Positions 32,538 through 44,815 of a DNA stretch of 64,000 bases are shown in pieces. Positions within the stretch are counted from its first letter, which is position 1, and every line of letters starts with the position of its first letter. A program made the position numbers and the translations under genes. Origin of the DNA: Cryptomeria japonica (taxonomy: Eukaryota > Streptophyta > Pinopsida > Cupressales > Cupressaceae); contig NC_081406.1 of the NCBI RefSeq assembly GCF_030272615.1, positions 396,948,439-397,012,438 on the forward strand, read 5' to 3'. The notes below the pieces were generated by a model that saw only the letters and a list, made by a program, of their open reading frames with translations, ran no database searches and had not been told where the DNA came from.

Positions 32538-34249
32538 ATTGTTTGTAGGTTGTCTGTATCAACTAAATATCTTAGGAGATAGTGGGAGTTGATCAATATG
32601 AAAGATATACTCACCACATCCCATGTCTTTAACCTTGAATTTTTCTTTGAGCTCTCCTTGTTTTGATACAGAAGCTTTCAATGATTCTAGGTCAACACAT
32701 GTTGATGAAGGAATAGCATGTTGATTGATTGGGACTATTATTTCAATTCTTGATCATAGGCTGTGTTGGCCTACTTATGATACTCCCAATTTAATTTTTT
32801 TTAGTCCATCATCTTCTATATTGGTTTCTATCTATCAAAGAAAATTAAGGCTCCCTATCCAAAATTGCCAATGCACCATTTTTTGAATTGGACTTGATTC
32901 ATATTTTAAAACTGAGTTAATAAGATTTTGGGGAGCGAAGTGTTCTCTCAAACACTTTGACTTATTGCATTCTTAGACGGTGAGTTGAGTTGAGAAATCA
33001 TTATCGAGGCCGACAAGAAGTTTCAAATCCCTCCAAATACCTGACAAGCAATTGATGGAGTCCCTATTGAAAATTTGAAATTACCCCATGAAGTCAAGAG
33101 GTTGTGTCCTTTCCCAAACTCATTGCGAGTAAGATTAAAGATGCAACACACTGACACCATATATTTGGGTAGTCGGGCCTTTTCCAAGCTCACGAACAAG
33201 ATGTACTAGTTTGCATACTTGCTGATCATGTTTATTGTTGGGCAATGCGACATGCTTCCAAACTGACTTCAATGCCCGACGCCACTATGTATTTAGAGAT
33301 ATGGACTCCGTTACTTGCAGAATGGTCCATAAAATTACTGAGCCTATCAGAATGCAGAACATTTAGATTGATAAACCTTTACAATGACATGGTAGCAGGT
33401 TGGAACACAATGAAACATATTGTGGATCTTGCTATGGGGCAAAAGCATCAGATGATGATTGTTGTCATTCATGCGAGGAAGTCCAGGATTCTTACTGTGT
33501 TAAAGGTTGGGGATTGATAAATCTTGATTTTATAGATCAGTGCAAAAGGGAAGGATTTCCGGTTTTATAGATTCATTTGCCTACCATGGCCCATGTGCAA
33601 TAAGGAAGAAAGGATTAATTTCCAAGAGGCAGTTGTGTCTCAAAGAATTAGTTACGAGAAGTTGAAGAGATTTCAGAGGAGCCTTTGACTATAATTCTTA
33701 TTTAAAAGGGAGGGGATTTTTCTGATTTTTCCAGGATAAAAGGGAAATAGAAGAATATTTTCAAAGTGGGGAATTTGATTGATTTGTATATTCAGTTTTG
33801 AGTCTTTGAACTCTTAATTTTGTTTGGGAAATAAAGAAGAATACCTAAAACTTTATGTTCATTATATTGCTCTTGGGTTGTCATTTTCTTATGTTAATCA
33901 CAACTGCTAAGATAATTTCATCATGCTTCAATCATAAATGTGAATATATGTGAACTTTGATTATGTAATGTTCACATTCCCTTTGATAAACTACTGTGAT
34001 TGTTTCTATTTGTTCACTTAAATGCTAAATGGATGGGCTTTGTATCATTCATTTTTATTTTCTTTTAAATTTGAAATTAGATTCACACCTGTATCATGGT
34101 TATGTATATATGATTGGCAAGCCTTTCCTGATTTCGGGTTAAAAGAATATCCAAATTTATTTTAAATGTCCATCATCATACGAAGGTATCTGCACCTTCC
34201 AAAATAAGCAAAGAGTCGGTATAGAAAGTCATCACACCTGGCTCAACTG
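32538..34249. other. Unassigned stretch, possibly a plus-strand LTR fragment
   Basis: No domain is recognised. A 91-codon frame (33245-33517, plus) has no match I know. TATTTAAAA at 33699-33707 and AATAAA at 33830-33835 are spaced like the promoter and poly(A) signal of an LTR, so a plus-strand LTR may have replaced the reverse transcriptase region of G. This is weak evidence. Confidence 0.35.
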
Positions 34250-35485
34250 TTAGTTCTTGTTTGTCTTTCCTTTTGCGCACCGTGAGTCAGTTTTAAGGAT
34301 TATTTTAAGAAGGACAAATTTGTTAACTATAAGGTTGTTGCAATATATGAATGGGTTTGGATCACCTTTGACTGTCACTTTGACTCCATTGTGTGGAAAA
34401 TTGATACATTGGTGATATGTTGATGGTACTTCTCTCATTTCATGTATCCATAGACATCCCAAAAGTATTTTGTAGGTGAGATCTAAATCAAGAACTTGAC
34501 AAATCACATCCTTTGTAACTGGTCCAATGCTTAAAGGTAAGGTGTCTGTTCCTTTGGCTAAGTGTTCTTTATCATCATATGCTTTGATGGTGATTTTATT
34601 TCTTGAATCCACAGTTTGTTCAGAGTATCCCAATTGTTTAATAGTATTTAATGTACAAATGTTTAGACCTACTCTTCCATCTATCAAGACTCACTTGATG
34701 CAGCTTTTATGGAGAAGTGCTTCAATATGGAGAGGTGCATTGTGTGGCTGACATGGAGATGGGTCATCGACTTCTGTGAAAGTAAGGCAATGTGAAGTGG
34801 AAAGGTATCCCACCATGGCTTGAAACTGGTCCATGTTCAGATTAGTGGGAACCGAGGTTTCTCTCAATGCTTTGTTAAGGATAGCCTTATGCGAAAGAAA
34901 TATACACAGTAACTCAAGGATGGAGATGGGGGTGGGTGTCTTCCCTAATTGGTATACAAGGTCATACTCATTTTTGGTAGATGATGAAGTCATGGCCTTG
35001 GATGGAATATCTCACAAGGTAATTTTACGTTGTCGAGTTGTAACATTACTTTTAGGGGTTTCGTCATTAGATGATGAAGGGGATGGTCCAATGCCGTTCA
35101 AGACAACTTTACTCCTTTGGGTAGAACCTTCGAAAGTTCTGTCTTTGATAATAATGGTAGAAACATGATTGTCTATCAAAATATGGTTGAATGTATAATC
35201 ATAAGCTGCAGTAGTATAATTGGCATTGTTATCTGATTTGGATTTTCCCTTATCATGCTTCGGAAATGGTTCCTTAAACATCACATTTTCCTTATTGGAA
35301 GTGTGACCATCCACTTCTATGTCACCGTTGTAAATAAGATCTTGTATGATGTTCGCCAATCTTTAACAATTACTAGTCTTATGCCCTTTTCTCTTGTGAT
35401 ACTCATAAAGTTCATCATCATTCCACCATGCAAGTTTCACTTTTGGTTCATAAGGTAGATTGTCCAGTATTGTTATAAGCGTGGT
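34250..35485 (-). pseudogene. Tat-like element G: gag C-terminal part and aspartic protease
   Basis: The minus strand encodes in order: PYEPKVKLAWWNDDELYEYH with a degraded knuckle (YEYHKRKGHKTSNC, first Cys now Tyr); LANIIQDLIYNGDIEVDG; a variable linker; YDLVYQLGKTPTPISILEL with MVGYLSTSHCLTF; then protease beginning IDGRVGLNICTL, with LLGCLWIHEMREVPSTYHQ. The order gag knuckle, Y-Q-L-G-K-TP linker, D-G-LN-C protease is characteristic of Tat/Ogre-type Ty3 elements. The protease signature Gly is changed (IDGR where IDGG is usual), and stops separate the blocks. Downstream the reverse transcriptase is gone. Upstream the gag continues at 45840 after the 35486-45839 insertion. Confidence 0.75.
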
Positions 35486-35521
35486 TAAGTGCACAAAGAT
35501 GGTGGTCAAAAAAGTGGACAC
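35486..35521 (+). repeat. Left terminal inverted repeat of H
   Basis: It begins TAAGTGCACAAAGATGG and ends GTGGACAC. It is the inverse of 45794-45839. Confidence 0.75.
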
Positions 35522-35591
35522 ACCAAAAAAAAACATGAAAAACAACAAAACATGCATGGGATATTTCAAATTTAAAGAACCTCATACACGT

Positions 35592-35615
35592 TTAGGCTCG
35601 TTTTGCCGAGCCTAA
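35592..35615. other. Perfect 9-bp hairpin near left end of H
   Basis: TTAGGCTCG (35592-35600) and CGAGCCTAA (35607-35615) flank a six-base loop. It lies in a region with repeated ACGTGG and TACGCG motifs (35580-35750). Similar TACGCG motifs recur near the right end (44830-44920). Confidence 0.7.
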
Positions 35616-36009
35616 CTAAAGCTAAACTGCGTTTGGGTTTTAAGTATATTAACCGCATACGTGGTTTAAAAACTAAAAACCTGTACACTGTTTAGAAACT
35701 ATAAATCCTATACGTGGTTTTAGTTTGTAAACCACGTACGCGTTTGTCTATCAATAAAATGCAATTCATTTAGCATTCCATTAGATTTTTCGGTAGGATA
35801 TATACATTAAATATAACATTTAAGTATAAGTGGCATTTATCTTTGTCTTTTATCTTTCTTATACTTTAAGTTATATTTTTTTTATATATTGTCAGGATGT
35901 TTGAGAGTGAATACAGATCTCTAAGAGTTATAATGTAGATTCAAGTTTTTTGAGTATTCTTATAAATTTCAAACTTAGTCAAATTTTTGTAATCAGCATG
36001 CTCATATTA

Positions 36010-36420
36010 GCATTATCTCTCTCGTCTCTTCCCTACATTCCCCTCTCTCTTCCTTAACCCCTACCTTTTTGTCTCTTAGGCATCTCCCTCTCTACTTTCT
36101 TCCCTCTCTCGTGTATCTCTCCCTCTCTTTCTCATCTCCCTCACCCTCTTTCTCTCTTTCATCTATCCCTCTCTTTCTCTCCCTCTCTCAAATATTTCCA
36201 TCTCTCACTCTCTCCCCCTCTCTTCAATCTCTCTCTCCCATTCTCTCCCTCTCCCTCCCCCTCCATTTCTCTTCCTTTGTCAAGTATTTCTTTCCCTCTA
36301 ACTCTCTTTCTCTCTCCCCCTCTCACTCCATTTCTCTTTCTCTCAAGTCTCTCTCCTTCTCTCTATCAAGTCTCTGAATATCAACCTTTATATATATATC
36401 TCTCTCTCCTCTTCTATCAA

Positions 36421-36453
<33 letters not shown>

Positions 36454-36995
36454 AAGTCTCTCCCTCTCACCCTCTATCTCTCTATCTCACTCTCCCCTTC
36501 TCTTAGGTATATCTCTCTCTCATTCCCTCCCTCTCTCCTCCCCCTCCCTCTCTCCCTTTCTCATTACCTCTCTTTCTCATTCTCTCCCTCTCTCCCTCTC
36601 TTCACACCTCTCTCTCTAGTCTCGTGTACTCTCCTTACATCCTTTCTTCCCTCTCACTCAGTCTCTCTCTATCTCTCACCCTCTATTTCTCTCTCTCACC
36701 TTCCCTCTCTCCATCTCTTAGGTCTCTCTTTCTCTCCCTATCCCTCTATCCACCTCTTAGATCTCTCTATATCTCCCCCACTCCCTATCTCTCTCTTTGT
36801 GGTGCTCTGTATCTCTATCTCTCCCTCTATTTACCTTACTCTCTCTCTCCCCATCTCTCTCTCCCCTCTCTCTCTCTCATTTATCTTTTGTCTCTCCCTC
36901 TCAGCCTCTATCTCTCTATCTTAATCTCCTCCTATCTTAGGTGTATCTCTCTCCCATTCCCTCCCTCTCCTCCCCCTCTCTCCCTCTCTAGGGTC
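36010..36995. repeat. About 1 kb polypyrimidine (CT-rich) tract
   Basis: Nearly uninterrupted C and T on the plus strand, mainly TCTC and CCCTCTCT units with occasional A or G. It is low complexity; the long Ser/Leu frames across it are artefacts. Confidence 0.92.
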
Positions 36996-36999
36996 ATAT

Positions 37000-37620
37000 G
37001 GTATTCTTAGGGGTCATATGGTATCCTAGGGATCCATGCATGTGTCCGGTCATAAGGTGTCCTAGGGGTCATAGGACACCATAAGACACATAACGACACC
37101 ATATGGTGTCCTAAGGGGTCATAGGACACCATATGACCCTTAGAACACAATATGACCCCTAACAACATCTAAGGGGTCATAAGGTTTCCTAAGGGGTCAT
37201 AGGACACTGTATGATCCCTTAGCACACCATAGAACCTATAACAACACCAAATAGTGTCCTAAGGGGTCATAAAGCACCATATGACCCTTTAGGATACCAT
37301 ATGGTGTTGTTATGGGTTGTATGGTGTCCTAAGGGGTCATATGGCATCCTATGACCCCTTAGGACACTATATGGTATCGTTATGGGTCGTATGGTGTCTT
37401 AAGGGGTCATATGGTATCCTAAGGGGTCATAGGACACCACATGACCTCTTAGGAAATAATATGACCTCTAATGACACCAAAGGGGTCATAAAACACCATA
37501 TGACCCTTTAGGACACCATACAACCCATAACAACACCATATGGGGTCCTAAGGGGTCATATGGAGTCCTAAGGGGTCATAAGACACCATATGACCACTTA
37601 GTACACCATATGATCCATAA
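37000..37620. repeat. Palindromic minisatellite of 20-bp units
   Basis: Many degenerate copies of CCTAAGGGGTCATATGGTGT alternate with its reverse complement ACACCATATGACCCCTTAGG. Neighbouring units in opposite orientation can pair into hairpins. No coding sequence. Confidence 0.88.
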
Positions 37621-37784
37621 AGATTATCCAACCAATACATCCACATGATCCAAAGAAACCAATATGTTCATCTTCTTTGAACGTTTTACTTTATATCCTA
37701 TCTTCTTTAAAAAGAAAAAGAAAACCGACCACCTTGTCAATCTTCTTATCACCTCATCTATATGCAAACAAAAAAAGATATATT

Positions 37785-37890
37785 GGAGAGAGAGAGAGAG
37801 GGGGGGAGAGAGGGAGAGAACAAGAGAGAGAGGGATGGAGTATGGAGGAAGGGAGAGAGAGAGAGAGAGAGAGAGAGGCACCTTCTACAC
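37785..37890. repeat. GA-rich microsatellite
   Basis: GAGAGA and GGGGGAGAG runs, complementary in composition to the CT tract at 36010-36995. Confidence 0.9.
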
Positions 37891-37937
37891 ACTTGAGAGG
37901 GGGAGAGAGGGAGACATTACACATACATACACACATA

Positions 37938-39002
37938 TGTTAATATTATGGATGACTTTGTCATGTGTTGCACTGGTTTTGTCATTGATGTCAACACTTA
38001 TCTTCTTGGAGGTGTACATTGGTTATTTGGCTCTATGGTTATATTGGTATGTTGTTGAACCGAGAATATGGTTCACTGGTATATGGTTAATGGCTTATGC
38101 ACAGTCATCGATATATGTTCACCAGCAACTTATATGGTTCACCGACATCGATGATAATTTGGAGATCATGTAGTTATGTCAAAGACATGGATTGGAAGTT
38201 TGGTTTTGGTGTTTTTCTTATTGGTCTAATCGGGTTGACATATTTGCCTTTACCGACAGATAGGTCTAGGTTATGAACCGGTATTTCAGATCAGCATGAC
38301 ACATCATGGAGATTGTTTTATTGATTGGTTATTGTGATAAATGTATTGAGCCGACATGTTGTATCACATCAAGACTCATTTGTAATTGTTTTGAATGTAA
38401 TATCTTTAGTGAGCCGACCTATTCGTTTGGTCATAGGTTTTGTATATATGATTGTAAGATCTTATTGAAGATCGTCATGTCATGAGTGAGTGTGGATATT
38501 GAAGAGTGAAAATAAGTATATCCTTGTGCGAATCATGAAGACATTATTCAAAGGTTGAAGGAAGGTTATGAAGGTGTTTTGACACTCATGTTCAGAGCTT
38601 AACTAGTACTGAATCCAACATTGGAGATGCTATTTTGAGCAGTACATTATCATTGGATTTAACCATCCAATTGTGTAGTTAGTGTGACTCCTAATTTGTG
38701 ATTGAGTAGTGAGCTCTAGGCAGTTGGCCTTTCTACATGTGTAGACACCATTTTGTATACACATACTATTTGCAGTAGTATCATGTGATTGTGCGTAAGG
38801 TTTCCCACCATGGTTTTTCCCTTACCAGGTTTCCACGTCAAAATATCTATATATCTGTTAAACTATTTTACCGACACTTCACTTTGGTTTACCGACATTA
38901 AGGTTAAATTTGAATAACTTGCATTTGGTTTATAAATTACTAAAAATTGGTCAACTGATTCACCCTCGCCTTCCTCTCAATTTTCCTTCCCGGGACCTAA
39001 CA
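37938..39002 (+). repeat. Copia B 5' LTR
   Basis: It starts TGTTAATATTATGG and ends GGGACCTAACA. It is about 60 bp shorter than the 3' LTR because a block just after the CACGTCAAAAT motif is deleted. TATA-like TTGTATATATG lies near 38440. Confidence 0.92.
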
Positions 39003-39004
39003 AT

Positions 39005-39016
39005 TGGTATCAGAGC
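39005..39016 (+). promoter_or_regulatory. Copia B primer binding site
   Basis: TGGTATCAGAGC begins two bases after the LTR end. It is the initiator Met-tRNA type. Confidence 0.93.
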
Positions 39017-39056
39017 ATAGTCCTCTTTTTGCAGAAGCCTAACAGCTTGAGATCCT

Positions 39057-42000
39057 ATGGCAACAAATATTTTCAGGAAGGACAGTCTGAAGCTTGATGG
39101 AACTAACTATGGCATATGGAAGATCGGACTGGAAATACATCTGAACTGCATTGGAAGAGATATATGTGATGTTACAAAGAATGGCTATGTTGCTCCTGTT
39201 TCGAATCAACCTCATCCACCAACATTGGCTAAGGACATGGACAATGATTACTAAGAAAGAGAAGTACTTTTGAGCGCATTATCAGAATCAACAAATCATG
39301 GGATTATCAAACTGATCTACTGCTAAATCTATATGGGATAAGCGGGAAACACTGAATGAAGGAGATACCACTATCAAGATTTTTAAATTTGGAATGTTAC
39401 TGGGTCGGGTATGAAAACTTAAAAATGGAAGAAGATGAAAGAATTTCTGCATTTATGGAAAGAGAATGAAATTATTTTAGGAATACAATGTTGTGGAGGA
39501 TCCTAAGTGAAGATGAAATTGTGTCTAAAGTTTTAAGAGCATTGCCACCAGCTTACAAAATGAAAGTGGCTACTATTAATGAAATGAGAGCAATGCCTAA
39601 TACATTAGTTTCTAGAGATACCTTGGTTGGAAAGCTTTCTACATTTGAACTTGAAGAGTTTGGTCTTGTTGCTACTGTAAAGATTGATTTATCCTTCAAA
39701 GCATCATCATCATCAACATCACCATCATCTGACAAAATTGATTGGAAAGCACTCTATGCAAAAGAACTTGAAGATATGAGGAGAGAAAATGAAGAACTTG
39801 AAGAACTTAAAGCACTATTGCAAGGAAGATGCCTAAAGGTCTAGCAGGGACTAAGTATGAAGGTAAATCACCTTTCAAATGTTTTAACTCCAATAAAGTT
39901 GGTCATATAGCATTTAGATGTCTTGATAGACATACAAGACTAAGGGAGGAAGCAAAAAGATCATATAAACCTAACCCTAAATATCAGAGATATAGATTCA
40001 AGAAAAACAAAGATAAGTCATGTTACTGTGCAGATGAAGGTTTTGTAGATGATTTAGATGAAGATCCAACAGATAGCGGATGGTCTTTTGTTGCAATAAA
40101 AGAAGACCAACCGGAACCTATTGTCAAACCGGTAGAGCAGGCACTGGCAGGAAAAATTGAAGAAAAGGATGAATGGATTATAGATTCTGGATGCTCACAT
40201 CATATGACTGGTGTATCATTTCAAGAAATTCATGGAGGTCTAGTAAGGTTTGGAGATGATAAAGATTGTCAAATCAAAGGAAAAGGCACTATATCTTTGG
40301 ATGGTAAGCATAATACTGAAAATGTTTATTATGTAGAAGCTTTAAAGTATAATCTTTTGAGTGTTGGTCAATTAGTTGAGAAAGGATTTCAGTTACACTT
40401 CAAGAATGGGAAATGCAAAATCATAAATGGAACTGGATTGGAGATTGCAACCGGTAATCAGACTAAATGTAATATCTTTCACTTGAATATCAGTGATAAG
40501 ACATGCTTAATTGCACACATTGATGAAAGTTGGTTATGGCATAAAAGACTTTGTCATGTAAATTTTGATTGTATTGTAAAGATCAGTTCAACTAAGGCAG
40601 TAAGGGATTTACCTAAGATTGTGAAACCTCATAATCTGGTATGTAAGGAATGTCAAATGGGAAAGCAAGTTAGAACTACATTTAAGATCATTACTGAGAA
40701 ATCCAATAATATTCTTGATTTAATTCATACTGACTTATGTGGTCTAGCAAGAACAAGAAGTCTACAAGGTGATAGAGACTTTATACTAATAATTGATGAT
40801 TATTCTAGAATGTGTTGGGTTACTTTTCTCAAGGAGAAATTAGAAGCTTTTGGAAGATTCAAGATATTCAAGGCAATGGAAGAGAATGAAACCGGCAAGA
40901 AAATCAAATGTTTGAGATCAGATCAAGGAGGAGAATTTACATCTAGGGATTTTAATGCATTCTGTGAAGTGAATGGAATCAAAAGACAACTATCAGCACC
41001 CCAGACACCCTAGCAAAATGTAGTTGTGGAAAGGAAGAACAAAACTATTCTGAATGCAGCAAGAATCATGTTGATGGAAGCAAATCTACCTCATGTGTAT
41101 TGGAGAGAAGCAGTGAATATAACAGTTTATACTTTCAACAGAGTTTAGATCAAAAGTGAAACTGGTAAGACCCCTTATGAACTATGGTTTGGTCATATTC
41201 CTACTCTTAATTATTTCAGAATATTTGGAAGCAAATGTTACATTAAAAGAGATGAGTATGTTGGCAAATTTGATCCTAGAAGTGATGAAGGTATATTTCT
41301 TGATTATTCATCTAAAAGCAAGGCATATAGATGTTATAATAAAAGGTTACAAAAAACCATTGAGAGTACTAATGTGAAGATAGATGAACACTTTAGAGGA
41401 GATTCAAGATCTCTTGAACCAACAGTTGAAATGATTATAGATCAACCGCCATAGACCCCACCAGTACAAAATGAAGACCCTGTCACACCGGATTCATCAG
41501 AAAACTCAACAGTGACTAAAGAACAACAGCCTATGAATGTTAATCAGAACAAACCCAAGTATGTAAGATTGAATCATTCAAAGAATCAGATAATTGGAAA
41601 CAATAATTAAGGTGTTATGACTAGAGGAAGACTGGAAAATGAAGAGGTATGTTTAATTTCTCAAATTGAACCAACATCTGTTATTGAAGCATGTAAGGAT
41701 GAAAATTGGATAAAAGCAATGGAAGATGAATTAGAACAAATTGAAAAGAATAATACTTGGACATTGGTTCCCCAACTTAAAGACAAAAATGTAATTGGAA
41801 CTAAATGGGTATATATGAATAAAATTAATGAAGATGGAGAAGTAATCAGAAACAAAGTAAGATTAGTTTGTAAAGGTTATTCACAGAAAGAAGGAATTGA
41901 TTATAATGAAACCTTTGCACCGGTAGCCATAATTGAGGCAGTTAGACTATTTATTGCATTTGCAACTCATAAGAACTATAAAGTTTATCAAATGGATGTA

Positions 42001-43204
42001 AAATGTGCATTTCTGAATGGAGATCTTGAGGATGAAGTTTACTTTGAACAACCTGATGGATTTTCTTTGACAGATAATAAAGATATGGTTTGTAGGTTAA
42101 GGAAAGCTTTATATGGATTGAAGCAAGCTCCCAGAGCTTGGTATGCTAGATTGGATAAATATCTTTTGAAGCTTGGTTAAACAAAAGGTAATGCTGACAA
42201 CAATTTGTATTACAAGGTCACCAATGATGATATTTTGGTTATTGAAGTCTTTGTAGATGATATCATTTTTGGAGAAGAAGATGGATTGTGTAAGGAATTT
42301 GCTAATTAGATGCAAAATGAATTTGAAATGTATATGATTGGAGAGATAAAATTCTTCTTAGGTGTGCATATCTCACAAATAGATAAAGGTATATTCATAT
42401 GTCAAACTAAGTACTTGAAGGAACTTTTGAAGAAATTTGGTATGGAGAATTCCAAACTGGTAAGTACTCCTATGACTACAACTGATAAATTGACATTGAA
42501 GGATGATTAAGCTCCTATTAATCCGACAAGGTACAAATCTATGATTGGAGGTTTACTGTATTTGACACAAACAAGACCTGATATAATGAATGCAGTATGT
42601 ATTGTTTCAAGATTTCAAAACAATCCTAAAGAAAATCATGAATCAACAGTTAAAAGAATTTTCTGGTACCTACAAGGAACAACAAATCTTGGTTTATGGT
42701 ATCCTAAAGATGAAAATTTTGATTTATGTGCATACACTGATGCAAATTGGGCAAGAGATGTAGATGACAGAAAGAGTACCACTGTCTGGTGTATTCTTTC
42801 TTGGTAGTAGATTGATTTCATGGATAAGCAAGAAGAAGACTTGTACATCATTATCAACAACAAAATCAGAATATGCTGCAACTTCAACTAATTGTACTCA
42901 GGTATTATGGATCAAGCAAATGTTGAAGGATATAAAGGTAAAATGCAAAGAACCAATAATAATTTACTATGATAATTCAACAACAATTGACAGATCAAAG
43001 AATCCGGTATTTCACTCTAAGACAAAGCATGTTTCTATTAAGTATAATTTTCTGAAAGAGAATGTTGAAGCAAATTAAGTGAAATTGGTTTATGTGAATA
43101 CTAAAGAGCAAATTGTAGATATCTATACAAAGACTTTGCCTAAGGAAACTTTTGAATATCTCAGAGAGCAGCTTGGGGTAATTTACCCACCGACAGAGAC
43201 TTAG
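39057..43204 (+). pseudogene. Copia B gag-pol polyprotein, broken
   Basis: The ATG at 39057 starts gag (KLDGTNYGIWK), broken by a stop at 39252-39254 and a frameshifted stretch to about 39480. Gag continues at 39488 with a short charged helix and a knuckle (CFNSNKVGHIAFRC, second Cys lost). Protease follows (EWIIDSGCSHHMTG), then the pre-integrase HHCC block (WLWHKRLCHVNFD), integrase core (HTDLCG, IIDDYSR, LRSDQGGEF), reverse transcriptase ([36 protein letters not shown]) and RNase H (AYTDANWARD, YYDNST). It ends with TAG at 43202-43204. Stops occur at 41011, 41452, 41608, 42178, 42307 and 42508, several where CAG or a similar codon is expected. Unlike copia A, both catalytic Asp residues of the RT motif remain. 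Confidence 0.93.
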
Positions 43205-43573
43205 ACACTGATGATTGACATCAAACCAACAGGAACTAAACAGAAAAATATTTTTTCCAGCTTTGATGGAGGAGAGCTACTTCTCAGGGGGAGTAGTTGG
43301 CTGAATGATAAGTTTTGAATTCTTAACTACTTTGGCATTTGATATCAAAGGGGGATAGATATCTATGGAAAAACATTATTTATTGAGGGAGAGATTATTC
43401 GTTGGGGGAGAGATATACTCTTTGGATATATGTATTTTGGTTTCTATTTCTATTTCAGAACATTGTATTGATCTATCTTTGGGAGATTGTTTGTTTTACT
43501 GTGTTTGGCATTCTTTTTTTGGCACTTAGATGTTTTTCCATCTAGTGTTGCCATTAATGCCAAAGGGGGAGGT
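43205..43573 (+). promoter_or_regulatory. Copia B 3' region with multiple polypurine tracts
   Basis: Purine runs lie at about 43286 (AGGGGGAG), 43348 (AAAGGGGGA), 43379-43410 (GAGGGAGAG, GGGGGAGAG) and 43563 (AAAGGGGGAGG). The last abuts the 3' LTR. Confidence 0.75.
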
Positions 43574-44699
43574 TGTTGGTATTATGGATGAATTTGTCAT
43601 GTGTTGCATTGGTTTTGTCATTGATGTCAACACTTATCTTCTTGGAGGTCTACATTGGTGATTTGGCTCTATGGTTATATGTGTATGTTGTTGAACTGGC
43701 AATATGGTTCACCGGTATATGGTTAATGGCTTATGCACAATCACCAGTATATGTTCACCAATAGACCTTATATGGTTCATCGACAATGATGATAATTTGG
43801 AGATCATGTAGTTATGTCAAAGACATGGATTGGAAGTTTGGTTTTGGTGTTTTGCTTATTGGTCCAATCGGGTTGACAGATTTGCCTTTACCAGTAGATA
43901 GGTCTAGGTTATGGACCAGTATTCCAAATCAGCATGACACGTCATGGAGATTATTTTATTGATTGGTTATTATGATAAATGTATTGAGCCGACATGTTGT
44001 ATCACATCAAGACTCATTTGTAATTGATTTGAATGTAATATCTTTAGTGAGTTGACCTATTAATCTAGTCTTAGGTTTTGTATATATGATTGTAAGATCT
44101 TATTGAAGATCGTCATGTCATGAGTGAGTGTGGATATTGAAGAGCGAAAATAAGTAGATCCTTGTGCAAATCACGAAGACATTATTCGAAGGTTGAAGGA
44201 AGGTTATGAAGGTGTTTTGACACTCATGTTCAGAGCTTAACCGATACTGAATCTAGCATTGGAAATGCTATTTTGATCAGTACATCATTGGATTTAACCA
44301 TCCAATTGTGTAGTTAGTGTGACTCCTAATTTGTGATTGAGCAGTGAGCTCTAGGCAGTTGGCCTTTCTGCATGTGTAGACCCCATTTTGTATACACATA
44401 CTATCTACAGTATATCATTTGATTGTGGGTAAGGTTTCCCACCATGGTTTTTACCTTATCGGGTTTCCACATCAAAATCTTTCTGTTATGTGTTGTGGAT
44501 GTTGTTTCTCTTTGTGTTTCATGCATTAAGTTACACCAATAGTGTTATATCTGTTAAATTGTTTTACCACCACTTCACTTTGGTTTACCGACATTAAGGT
44601 TAAATTGAAATAACTATCATTTGGTTTATTAATTACTGAAAACTGGTTAACAACTCATTCAACCTCCCCCCTCTTAGTTGTCCTTCCCGAGACCTAACA
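43574..44699 (+). repeat. Copia B 3' LTR
   Basis: It starts TGTTGGTATTATGG and ends GAGACCTAACA, 1126 bp. It retains the block missing from the 5' LTR and a clear C-tract motif at about 44656-44680. Confidence 0.92.
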
Positions 44700-44815
44700 T
44701 ATGTGTGTATATATATACTTAATATATATATATATATATATTATATACTTATATATTATATATAAATTATATATTATATGTATATACACATATTATATAT
44801 ACAATATCATATTAT
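44700..44815. repeat. TA-rich microsatellite
   Basis: Runs of TATATA directly follow copia B. They may have been the insertion target. Confidence 0.9.

Larger units (their letters stand above)
37938..44699 (+). mobile_element. Ty1-copia retrotransposon B (complete, decayed)
   Basis: Both LTRs (37938-39002 and 43574-44699), a primer site at 39005, gag-pol (39057-43204) and a polypurine tract before 43574 are present, for a total of 6.76 kb. Gag, protease, integrase, reverse transcriptase and RNase H are in copia order. Flanks ACATA and TATGT are not a direct duplication, and the surrounding TA/CA repeats make the target site ambiguous. It is closely related to copia A by pol sequence. Confidence 0.93.

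Noticed and set aside
33245-33517. 91-codon plus frame as a host gene
   Set aside because: No domain, no neighbouring exons recognised, and it lies in a deleted retroelement.
36069-37010. Overlapping Ser/Leu-rich frames of 100-215 codons
   Set aside because: They follow a CT microsatellite in several frames at once and have no start context or domain.
37000-37620. Possible CRISPR array
   Set aside because: Units alternate orientation, have no uniform spacers, and the context is plant retrotransposon DNA.
37624-38173. Frames rich in R and E, or in S and L, around the GA repeat
   Set aside because: Repeat-driven; the larger one runs into the copia B LTR.
37933-44704. Target duplication for copia B
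   Set aside because: Flanks ACATA and TATGT are reverse complements, not direct repeats, and lie in CA/TA repeats; no claim is made.
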